64,000 bases of DNA from Romanomermis culicivorax (taxonomy: Eukaryota; Nematoda; Enoplea; Mermithida; Mermithidae), in NCBI GenBank assembly GCA_963922205.1, contig CAWUHX010000119.1:124001-188000 (forward strand), given 5' to 3'. The translations under genes and the position numbers were made by a program. The notes beneath the pieces are model-generated. The model saw nothing but the letters and a program-made list of their open reading frames with translations. It ran no database searches and was not told the origin of the DNA. Below, in pieces: positions 33,426-44,100 of the stretch. Numbering within the stretch: position 1 is the first letter of the stretch; each line of letters starts with the position of its first letter.

Positions 33426-34018
33426 TTAAAAATTCGAATTCAAATAGAAAACGTCCATCGGTGTTTTCGCCACTTCCAGGAACTGTTTGTAGCGTTCGCG
33501 CATCAGCTTCCGCAGCAAAACAGCCTTCTGTTCCTTCTCGCCTTCTTCGAATTTAACATATTCCATTTGCAACAAATTCAGCTGAATTTTGTCTAAAGGT
33601 AATGTGGACAAAATATCGTATTCGGCACCTTCGACGTCCAATGAAAAATAATCCACTCGCGTTTGGCCAACGGCCAACAAAAGGGACAAGAGAGGGAAAC
33701 ACCAAACTTTTGTGGCTTTTATGGTATTATTGGCTATATAAGAGTCGAAAGACTTCCTCTTTTCGTCGACGTACCCGTCCAAAACGCTGGCGTAGGCCAG
33801 CTTATGCAAAACTAAAGCTTTGGGATGTTGGCCGCCATGCAGGCCTCCGTTGACCAGAAAAGCCTTGCGATTGCGCGAAACCATCTGGGCGAAATTGTCC
33901 GGATCGGGTTCGATCAATAGACCCGTCCAATTGAGCGATTTTTCCAACATTAGCGAGTTTGATTTTTCTTCGCCGTCGAAGGCGCCGCATTCGATGAAAA
34001 AACCGTTGCGTCGACCGT
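33426..34018 (-). CDS. Star-like FkbM methyltransferase-fold protein, exon 2 (C-terminal domain)
   Basis: This 593-nt terminal exon starts behind an AG at 34,020-34,019 with two bases that complete a codon begun by the 62.8-kb exon. It encodes the SAM-binding Rossmann-like domain of the FkbM/Methyltransf_21 family: GRRNGFFIECGAFDGEEKSN (motif I region), KSLNWTGLLIEPDPDNF (acidic loop), then RVDYFSLDVEGAEYDILSTL (the conserved 'sLDvEG.E...L') and the C-terminal LLQMEYVKFEEG. It ends with VFYLNSNF-TAA. Joined to exon 1 the frame is open for 322 residues. Drosophila Star, a membrane chaperone of EGF ligands, is the best known relative; methyltransferase activity is not established for this branch. 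Confidence 0.9.
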
Positions 34019-34178
34019 CTGTGAATCAAAGTACGGTGATTTATACTTGCATGGTTATTCGCAGTCTTGAAAACGTGGGTAATAAAACGCAGTCAATATT
34101 GTATACATTGTCTCACTACATTATGCTTCGTGGCAGTTGCATATAAATTTCGCAGAATCATATGATTGTGTATCACTA

Positions 34179-34806
34179 GGTCGACTGTCCCAGTAAATCG
34201 ACCATTCCGATAAGTCGGCCGTCCCAGTAAGTCGATCATCCCAGTAAGTCGACTGCCCCAGTAAGTCGACCATCCCAGTAGGTCGACTGTTTCAAAAAGT
34301 CAACTGCACTGCTATTTAGCATGTCTCTTATAAACTGCCACTACAGAACGATTTCTATATACTCATACTGTGAAAAATGCATTCTACAATGCCCTAGCAT
34401 TAGGAACGTTTTAAAAATACGATTTATATTATTGCATCTGATTTTAAATTATATATGATACAACTATCATAATACTGCTTCATTTTAATTATGAGCAATA
34501 TTAGGCAATTATGACTGATCTTAGCAATGTCACAATTCACTGACTTCGTTTTATTATTATCCATCCTGACCACATGTTTTTTAGCGAGCCTAAGCCTAAG
34601 CCCGGGCCCGAGCCTAAGCCTCACGCTGCCGTGGGAAAATCGATTTTATCAGTATAGTCGACTTCGTGGGAATCGAGTTACTGGGACCGTCGACTTAGTG
34701 GGAATTTATGTATCTAAATAAATGATGCTTATATCATTGGTCGACCTGCTGGGACGGTCGACTCACTGGAATGGTCGACTTACTGAGACGGTTGACCTGC
34801 TGGGAT
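34179..34806. mobile_element. Foldback element with CCCAGTAAGTCGAC units
   Basis: The left block (34,179-34,300) has seven units of about 17 bp, CCCAGTAAGTCGAC(C/T)(A/G)T. The right block (34,655-34,806) carries the inverse, GTCGAC(T/C)(T/C)ACTGGGA, six or more times. The spacer contains a few GCCTAA telomere-like hexamers at 34,589-34,622 (AGCCTAAGCCTAAGCCCGGG). No coding. Confidence 0.85.
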
Positions 34807-35271
34807 GTACCCAATCATATTGCTTGCCAGAGTGCAATTTGTCGATAGGGGGTTATTTTTTAAAACGGTACTCTAAATTCCTTGAATTTTCCCTTCTAGA
34901 CACTTCCACCTGAAAAATTTTCGCCGTGTATCTCCGAGGATGTCCCATACATATGAATTAGATATACTATTGCTTCTGAACAGTGTATGATTAACTTGGG
35001 TAATCATGTTTTTCGGTCTCGATGTCGCGAACATTGTCACGGTTAAAAGTACCTCGAACATTGTCACGGTTAAAAATGCCTTGAACTTTGTCACGGTTAA
35101 AGAATTATCTGAGTCCAATGCAGGAAATGAAACTTTCTATAAATCAAGCCGTGAGTTTCACGGTGATATGGCGCTGCACTGTATATCATGTCGTTACAAA
35201 CCATAGAAATAGTTGGGAGAGTCAGACCCAATTTTTTGCTGATCAAAATGCTTTTTGAAAAACTTCGTTTT

Positions 35272-35275
35272 TAGG

Positions 35276-35313
<38 letters not shown>
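35272..35313 (+). repeat. (CT)n microsatellite
   Basis: About 40 bp of CT dinucleotides, interrupted once near the left edge. Confidence 0.95.
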
Positions 35314-35317
<4 letters not shown>

Positions 35318-35419
35318 TTTATTTTACGTCTAATATATTTGTTTGCATTATTTAATTAGGAAAAAATATAATAAAAATATATATAACTACATTTCATTGT
35401 ATAAAAATCCAAAAAAAAT

Positions 35420-35530
35420 AAAAATTCTGCTGGTGTCAGCCAGGGTTATGCCCAGCGTCATTCAGAATTCTGCCCGGGGTCAGGGGACCGCCAGCAAACT
35501 TCCCTCCCCAAGAACATGCATGGTCTACAT
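35420..35530 (+). repeat. Fragment of the TCTGCTGGGGGTCA repeat family
   Basis: ATTCTGCTGGTGTCAGCCAGG and ATTCTGCCCGGGGTCAG, then CCAGCAAACTTCCCTCCCC and ACATGCATGG, match landmarks of the 11.46-kb copy (ATTCTGCTGGGGGTCAGCCA; CCTCCCCCCACGTGCATG). Confidence 0.5.
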
Positions 35531-36174
35531 TAATACTGAATTAGCAAGGTTCATTCTGAGGATTTAAGGCAGATATCAGTTAGAACTACACTCTAAAATC
35601 TTTTTTCGTTCTGAATGAATCTATCTGCTATATGGAATTTCGCATGCTAATATCTCATCCGGTTGGGTTAAACGCTACAAACTGAACAATCAATAAGGAA
35701 ATGAGGTACCGTTTAGGGACTCGTCTGTAGTTCGGAAAACTGAAAAAATTCCCCAAATTTTTCAAATAATTGTAGTTTTACGTAAATATGCGATTCAGTT
35801 CCTGAGGCAGACCACAACAATTTCATTAAATCATTTTCCATACAATCCGTAGACTATAATCTATCTTTTTCCAGGAGAAGCTCAGCGCTCAAAAGAGATC
35901 TTCATGAACGATAACAACCGGCGCACAAGGACACGTTTTTTCCCTAGTTGACTGTAGCAGTTAGGGGGACAAATTGATGAACTTACAGATCTATATGAAC
36001 TATTTTACGTTCAAGGGCTCGTTTGAAAATGAATGGACTATAATCGGATGTATTTCTTTAAAAACGTCATCTGAAAGTCAAATCAACAAACTGTCGATTT
36101 TGCATCGTTTGCACCTATTACTATACAAATACTTTGTACACCTTCTGTTTTTTTAAATAATATGCCTATATAAA

Positions 36175-36420
36175 TTGAAAAATGTCAAAAATCAGCATTG
36201 TCGTCAGAATCGTTGGTACAAAGCTTTTACTACAGAATTATCCTTACACAAAGTATTTGAAGAGTCACTTTCTATAAGAATCACCGCAAGGTGGAATAAC
36301 CTAGAAAAAAGTTGCCCAACATGTTGTTCAATTTTTGACGCTGATTATCACGATAACAACCATTTTACACAAAAATCATTTTTCACGATGTTACGAGCAT
36401 GTAAATTTGCAAAAACATAA
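36175..36420 (+). other. Exon-like ORF, unrecognised
   Basis: An open frame with balanced composition (SLSIRITARWNNLEKSCPTC and DADYHDNNHFTQKSFFTML) and a stop at 36,420, on the plus strand, so antisense to the intron it lies in. An upstream piece at about 36,010 (SFENEWTIIG) resembles SFKNEWSII in an open frame at 30.6 kb on the other strand, hinting at a shared repeat-borne gene. No splice partners fixed. Confidence 0.2.
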
Positions 36421-36559
36421 AATTACAGAAATAATTGATACTGCATTTTTTGTTCGATTTTTCTATCAATGAAGGAGCAGATGTTGCACTACATTTATGT
36501 GTCATATTTATGAGAAAAAAAATTGTTTTTCAACTTTTTTATGAGAAGATGAACGCAAA

Positions 36560-39500
36560 AATTTAAGAGACAATGTCTGAGAGAATTCAGCTTCTTATAC
36601 AGAGAATTGTGATAACTTTAAAATTAGCCCTACCTTAAAATCACATATTTGCTGTAACTTGATGCGCTAGGAACGAAAATGATATTCATTTTGTGTGAAA
36701 ATCAAAACTCGCACTGCTACAGTAAGACGAAAGTTGAAAATTTTTGATTTTTTCAATTTTTGACATACACATATTTTAACTTTTGAAAGTTTAGGTACGT
36801 CAGTCATCGTGTTCTTAAAATTTACCCAAGTTCAAGCCAATGGATGGGCCACAATTTACTGTAGGATTCATAAGTTTAAAGTGTTTATTAGGAATACAGT
36901 GGTGCTTGAACCATCAAATTTTGAGAGCAAAAATTGTCATTTTTTTCTCGAAAATCACCATATATACTACTAAAGCTCAGAAGGACCAAAAAATTCCCTA
37001 TATAGTAGATGACTTATGATGTCTTCTACCTGCTGACAAAAAATTACGGAAATTCATGCTCTGCTAGAGGGTCGCACAACCTGAAGCTTGAACACTATCT
37101 TATAATTGTATTTTCTGGAGGTTCCAACCTCCACTGTGGAGCTACTAGAGCTTGATAAATTTTAAAAATGAGACAGTAATACAAGTTTCGTATAGTGAAT
37201 ATTAATATTATTCCCAAACTCATAAAAAATGAAATTCGCGGGGCTACAGTATCTCAAAATTTGGAATTTTCGCATTTTTTAGCATTTTTCTGTCTGTTTA
37301 CGTGACTTGAAATATATCCGCCTAGGCATTTAGTAATTTTATTATTGACTGTGTATTTGATGCAGAATACAATGCTCCATAATGTGGTTAGAAAATGTTT
37401 TCCAAATTGTGCATTTTACACTTTTTAGGAAGTTTTAAAATGTCAAATATCAGACTGTAAAAATGTTTAAAATGCAGGTTTTTCTCCACGAAAACGACTA
37501 TATAAACTGCTATAGCCAAAAGAACCCAGAATTTCTTTATACTGTGGATATATTATGATGTCTGCCAGTTGTATACAAAAAATTTTCAAAGTTCGTATAC
37601 TGCTGGGGTTTTAAATCTGCAAAAAACTACTATAGTAGATAAATTTTAATTTTAAATTCTTGATCAATAAATGTTTACGTTTCTCGAAATTTCACATTCA
37701 AGTTGAGATTCTAGAGAATTATTGGAAGTTTGAGCATAAATAGAAAAACAAAGCATCACAGGCTTTCAAAGCAATAACTTTGGAGCAATTCACTTTCCAT
37801 CTGCAAATTTGGGTCATATAGTGCTGGGCCATCCATGGCTTCAGCTTCAACCTTTTTTCACAAACGGTCTGCTTCAGCAGGATCATAGTATGTTCTTTGG
37901 TCTTCACAACAGTGACTTGCTTCCTGTGACCAGAGGCTTGCAATTTGTTGGTCTGATAGAAATTCATCCTTGGAAAACTGTCCATTTTTGTGCATCAGCC
38001 TGGATATCATTTCGGCATCAAACTTTTGTTTGAGATATATTCCTTCACCAAATTTGCTCAGTAGAAACTGCTTCTGCTTTGCTGTGAGCATTTTACATCT
38101 TCTTTCACTTTTGAGTGCCCATCTTCTACCATATTTGTTCTACCTGCAGCATAGAAAGCTTGTAATGCTTCTGGCATCAAATGGGCTGCTTCCAGTTTCC
38201 TGCTATATGCTATATGCAATCAGTCCGTGCAGTTGAACAACAGAATCAATGGGAAACACAGGATCGGGACGATTATAACAAATTTCAAACAAGTCCTTCA
38301 TTAACTGATGGTTCTCAGTTTGAAGGAGGAGCACTGCAATAGGATATACATTTCCATTTACAAAATTCTCATCGGGGCAGCTGCTGTCAAATATGTTGAG
38401 ATTTGTGATAACATGTGATTCTTGGATGACTAGGTCTGGGTAGATCTTTCTGTCACTGATAAGGAAAAATTTACTGTTTAAAAAACTATATGCTGACACA
38501 TACATGACGACTATAGCATTGAGCGGAAATGATTTGATGGGCTGAAGAAGCAATAGATAATAATTCTCCAAGGGTGGTCCTAAACCATTGGCACTCAAAC
38601 ATTTGTTGGCAGAGGAATAGACTAACTTCAATTCGGTGAATTCAAATTCCTCTGGCTTCTCTGGATTCTGTATATTGAATTCATTCATGATGATTTTGCT
38701 CACAAGCAATCACAAGTTCAGCAATATGCCTATTAAGAGTGGAAATAACTCATTAAGTAGCTAATTGAGTATTATGGAGCAATGGGAAGACGAAGTTATC
38801 AGGAGTAAATTGAAATGGAAAAAAGATAAACAACAGATAAATACTCAATGGAAATAGGATGTCAGGCTAACTTTAAAAAAGAATTTAGTGTGACCTGAAA
38901 GAAAAAAAATTTAGTGTGACCTACCATAATCCTGCTGAAGCAGACAGTTTGTGTGAAGAAGATGAAGTCAAAGCTATAAACGAGCCAGCACTACATGACC
39001 CGAATTTGCAGACGGAAAGTGAATTGCTCCAAACTTATTGCCTTGAAAACCTGTGATGCTTTGTTTTTCTATTTATATTCAAACTTCCAATAATACCCTA
39101 TCATCTCAACTGGAACGTGAATTTTCGAGAAAAGTAAACATTTATTGATCAAGAATTGAAAATGAAAATTTATCAACTGTTCTAGATTTTTGCAGATTTA
39201 ACACCCTAGCAGTATACAAACTGCGGAAATTTTTCGTGTGCAACTAGCAGACATCGTAGTATATCCACTGTATAGGGAAATTTTGGGTGCTTTTGGCTTT
39301 AGCAGTACATATAGTTATTTTCGTGGAGAGAAACCTGCATTTTCACCATTTTTATGGTCTGATTTTTGACATTTTAAAACTTCCTAAAAAGTGTAAAATG
39401 CACAATTCGGAAAACATTTTCATACCACATTATGGGCCGTTGTATTCTGTATCAAATACACAGTCAATAATAAAATTACTAAATGCCTAGGCGGATATAT

Positions 39501-40240
39501 CTCGAATCAGCCAAATAGACAGAAAAATGCTAAAAAATCTGAAAATTCCAAATTTTGGGATACTGCAGCTCCCCGAATTGTATTTTTCTATGAGTTTGGG
39601 AATTATATTAATATTCACCATGCAAAACTTGTATTACTGTCTCATTTTTAAAATTTATCAAGCTCTAGTAGCTCCAGAGTGGAGGTTAGAACTTCCAGAA
39701 AATACAATTATGAGATAGTGTTCAAACTTCAGGTTGTGCGACCCTCTAGCAGTACATGAATTTCCGTAATTTTTTGTCAGCAGCTAGAAGACATCGTAAG
39801 TTATCTATTGTATACAGAATTTTTCGGTCCTTCTGAGCTTTAGCAGTATATATGGTGATTTTTGTGAAAAAATGACAATTTTTGCTCTCAAAACTTGATG
39901 TTTCAAGCACCACTGTATTCCTAATAAGTACTTCACACAAATGAATCCTACAGTAAATTGTGGCCCATCCATTGGCTTCAACTTGGGTAAATCTTCAGCA
40001 CACGATGACTGGCGTACCTGAACTTTCAAAATTTAAATAAGCGTACAGCAAAAATCGAAAAAATCGAAAATTTTCAACTTTTGTGTTACTATAGCTATGC
40101 GAGTTTCGATTTTCAGACGAAAAGAATATCATTTTGGTTCCTAGTGCATCAAGTTACACCAAATATGTGATTTTCAGGTAGGGCTAATTTTTTACTTATC
40201 ACAGCAAAGCTGAATCCCCTCAGAAATCGTGTCTTAAAGA
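36560..40240. mobile_element. Long-inverted-repeat element, 3.7 kb
   Basis: Arms of about 1.3 kb (36.56-37.89 and 38.92-40.24 kb) are inverse complements. Examples are CAATGGATGGGCCACAATTTACTGTAGGA near 36,838-36,866 (given here only as a location) against its complement near 39,945, and TAGCAGTATATA words in both. Within each arm a block of about 550 bp is itself duplicated (around 36,950 and 37,500 on the left). The arms contain the end of a coding region in both orientations; the 1.0-kb centre holds the rest of the minus-strand ORF described below. Outer borders are fuzzy; no target duplication found. Confidence 0.75.
37858..38709 (-). pseudogene. Element-borne ORF with 'GWALK...' type C-terminal domain
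   Basis: One minus-strand frame from 38,709 to about 37,858 with two stops (TAG at about 38,203 and another about 80 nt on). The first part (IMNEFNIQNPEKPEEFEFTE ... IYPDLVIQESHVI ... PVFPIDSVVQLHGL) is not recognised. The last part, GRRWALKSERRCKMLTAKQK then FLLSKFGEGIYLKQKFDAEM and LSDQQIASLW, follows the pattern of a C-terminal domain seen in many orphan proteins of invertebrates (GWALK..., F...QK..L...F..G, K.d...v...Mr, F...eyLt.qQI.s.fS). It is probably a gene carried by the inverted-repeat element; its last 40-50 codons lie inside the arm and so occur twice, in opposite orientation. Confidence 0.5.
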
Positions 40241-40403
40241 TTTACCTGTCAAAATTTTGCACATTTTGGCCTACAATAACCCAAATAGGTTCGGGCCGAA
40301 CTTCAAAATTTGTCAGCGTAGAAAGCAATGATATGATCTTCCATCAGCCAAAACTAATGGAAGTAAAAGTACCGTCTAAAGGGCTATAATGCTTCAAAGT
40401 GCA

Positions 40404-40979
40404 TGTTGTAGTGTGTTTTCCGCCGATTTTCGTTGTTTTGACAAAGCGCGTAAGAGGCCCGCAGGTCGCAAGTGGAGAGAGCAACGCGGACCATTAACAG
40501 CTGTCTTACTGTAGCGCACGTTGGTACGCGTGCGCTGGTCTCTCTCTCTCGTTGTTATTGATTAATATTTTTATTCCTCTTTGTATACTAGTTGTGCGCC
40601 TCGCCGGCCACCACTAGTTTCATCATTAGGCGCCTCCCATCATGCAACTCTTTTTCTTTTTTGTCCCAGTGGGTGGGAGTTGATTAGCTTATTATTCTCG
40701 CCCGCTTTTCCATTGTGTACGTAAGTGTTTTTCTTGTTTTATTGCGTAATATATAAAGGTAGAAAACTCTCGCCTCTTTGATCTTATGTAATAAGGGAGA
40801 CAACTAAGGAAATTAGACTTTCCTTAATTGGTGGGATATTTTTAGTGTTGGGGTTTAAGTACAAGTAATTAGGCTATCGGGTAAACATGGGTGTGGGAAA
40901 CACATACATTAAGGACGCAACCTCCGAATCCCAATGCTGCCCACGACGCATAAACGCCTGACCCATCCAAAATACAACA
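40404..40979 (+). repeat. 5' LTR
   Basis: 576 bp, TGTTGTA...TACAACA. A TATATAAAGG at 40,750-40,759 is the likely TATA box; TACGTAAGTG just upstream is a donor-like sequence. Compared with the 3' LTR it has TG or CA at several sites where that copy keeps CG. Confidence 0.95.
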
Positions 40980-40980
40980 C

Positions 40981-40996
40981 TGGCGAGATTGTACGC
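40981..40996 (+). other. Primer binding site
   Basis: TGGCGAGATTGTACG starts one base after the 5' LTR. TGG at this place pairs with the CCA end of a tRNA. Which tRNA cannot be told without the host tRNA set. Confidence 0.6.
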
Positions 40997-41109
40997 TTTC
41001 TTTCCCCGCGTTGCGTTGCATCCGAAAACGCCCAAAAGGTTCCAAAATTCGATCCCGCCGCAGCTGCGCCCAAGGTTACAAAAAAGGTTACTATACCCTA
41101 CGAAAAAAG

Positions 41110-44100
41110 ATGCCAAAAAAAAGCCATACACCGCAATATTTCACACGTCTACGGTCGCGATCTAGTTCTCCTAATGCCACCACAGCCGCGCGCCGCGCCC
41201 TGAGTTTTGATCAAATGTTACTGAAGCGACCATCAAATATTGCGCAATCAACAGCGGTGCCCAGGGTAAGCCTCCCGCCCCATAATCCGCCCTTGTCTAC
41301 TTTCAGTACCCCTGCATTGGACGGGACAGCACAACCGCAAGTATCGCTCATTCCTGCAACCGCAGCGATAATCAATTCACAACCCCCGCCATCACTAAAT
41401 CAAAACCCTCTCATTGCCGCCGTAAATTGCCCTAACGCGCCGGCTGTACCACAAATACCGCCGCCAAGCACCACGGCCCGAAGTAGCAATGATCAAGCCG
41501 TCGCCAGAACCGACTCTTCGGAATCCTTCATCAATATTGATCCACCGCAGGCCCCAGCCGCCACCCGCGCTTCAACAAGCAATCACCGCAGCAGCATAGC
41601 AATCGCAAATGCTAATGAAGTTCAAAATTTTCGAATTGAAGCACGCGACCGGTTGGATCAGCTCAGCACCGCTGCCGCGCGCATAACCAACAATGTTCCT
41701 ATGGTACAAACGATTGATCAAATCATCGGCCCCGTTTCTGATCAATTTCAAGCCCAGCAACTACGCGTCCAACGTGAAATCCAAGAACAAACAAAAGCTA
41801 CAAATGCGCGCTTCGCCGCCCTCGCAGAGCAAATGCAACAGTTAATTTCAACAACCGCCGCCACAACTAATGCGCGCAATCCGCCCACACCAAGACCACC
41901 ACCAGTGTCCTCACAGTTTCACGGTGAGGAAATGCGAGATATCTATATCCCAAACAAAACTCTCCGTGAAGCTGAACCGGCTCAAGTCTTTGGCCGACTA
42001 CCAAATCAAGTCAAACCTAAAGCGCCGTCGACAGATACCCTGTACAATAATGAATTTTCCCGCACCGTACGCGGAGACGAAGAATTACACCATTCAGCAC
42101 TTCAAAGGCGCCAACCGCCCGCGGCAAACCCTTTCCGCTTCTCAGACTACCCACCGGATGATTATTATGACCACCCGCAACCTCGGTACGACATGACCGG
42201 TACATCATATCGTGAAGAAGATAGCCGCATCAAAACAATTGTTGACAATATGCACCCGTTGATTATCGACGGCGCTGCGACAAATAAATGTCTGCTACGC
42301 TTCTTCATCCACCTGGAAAACGAGTTTGGCTACGACGCCTCCAACCATGTAAAAATGAGTGCACTACGCCGACTCACCCGCGATACGCCAAGCGATATGA
42401 TCCAAGACATGACTCGGTATGAAGACACCAAAAATTTGCTCATGTTCCAACTAGCCCTGGATTGCAATCAAATGACTCTCAAACGCGAGCTCCCGTCAAT
42501 CACCCCGGAAATCTGAGAGGAACCCCCCGCGTTCTTGAGTAAGGTAATGACTTATGTACAATTATTGTATCAGCATGAAGACCAAACCTTTCGGCACAAA
42601 CAAGTAATTGACACCTTTTTGACAAAAATGCCTGTTTTCTATCAATTAACAATTGGCCAACAAGCGAAAAGCTTCACCAACGTCCAACAATTGGCCAACG
42701 CTGTAGCCAAAGCCCGTAGTGTCCTCAACACAACCAAAGCCAAAATTGGCACTGCGGAAAGACCTATCCTCGTAAACCAAGCCGATCCGGAAGTACAACC
42801 ACCGAAGTCCCCACAACCTTTTGACTGCCATTTTGAACGCCGCCGCAGCATGGACCGTCCTCAAAACTGCTACCGCGAACGCTCTCCTTCCACGGACCGC
42901 AGGCCCCAAAATTCGGCGCCACCGCCCGCCAAGTTCGTCTCTTTCCAACCACAAGCAATAGAACAACCTCGGCTACAGCCACCGCACATGGAGAGGCTTT
43001 TAGAACAATTGATTCAGAGATACGATCGCGATTACAAAGAAGGGAAATCACGCCAACGTCCGGAGGAAACATTACCTCTCAACAGATAACAAAGTCCGCG
43101 CCATCAATCTCAAAACCGAGAGCCATACACAAATCGTTTCGATTGATCCGCCAGCCGAGACCGCACGCCCACGACGCAGCCTACAGGTCTTTGGTGCGAC
43201 ACTCACAAATCCCACACCCACAACACCGAAGATTGCGTCTGGCTCAAGCTGCAAAACGCTCAACAGCTAACCCGACACAAACCAAATCGCCCAACCTACC
43301 CCGCCCATTCAGGGCAAGCCGATTTTCAAACCAACTCGAACAATATTCATGGCCAGCCCGATTGGAGACCCTGCCGTGGAGGACCGCCCCAACAAGGCAC
43401 AAAATACGCCCGCGGTGCGCGAAACCATTTTTATGAAGGTAATTCTATACAGCGTCCAAACGATTTTGTTCAGAATACCTACGCTGTCTATCCTAACCAA
43501 CAATTCCCGGGGCCATGGGAACAAGATATTCACTACAATGCCATGCCGGCTCCATACGTCACAACACCAACAGATTCATCGCGCGCCAGCTCCCAGTCCT
43601 CAGAGTAACAACTAGCCCTACCCACGCTACCGCCGCCAAATGCCGCATCAACACCCGCTCTTGAAACACACGCTAACAATCAATCGACATCCCCGGCCAA
43701 TATGGTCATCCCGTCTAAAGAAATCGCCTCCGCCGCACTGATTGTCAGCCCCCGCATTGTCTGTTGGAACGTGATGGGATGCGCTTTTCAGGACCCATGC
43801 CATATTCGCTCATCCGTTTGTCAAATCCATAACCTCATGCCGTCTTCAAAATCTTTTGTTCGCAAATACGCCTCCACAAGAGCTTTCCAAATTCCAATCA
43901 AGATAGGAGCCATTAAAGCACACGCGCTCATCGACACCGGTGCCCAATGCTCCGTTTTGTCCTCAGGATTAGTCAAACGCGCTTTCGACAAGCAATCGCT
44001 CCAACTCCCGATTTGCGGAAAAATCAAAGTAGCCGATGGCGCTGTCATCAACGCTTATGGTCCAGTAGTCGTTACAATGGAATCCGCGTTCTGAGAGCAC

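Noticed and set aside
33602-34146. Plus-strand ORFs opposite the FkbM exon
   Set aside because: Shadows of the conserved minus-strand exon; no motifs and no splice sites.
34179-34806. CRISPR-like array (regular 17-mers)
   Set aside because: Units are contiguous without unique spacers, appear in inverse orientation on the far side, and the DNA is eukaryotic; foldback element fits better.
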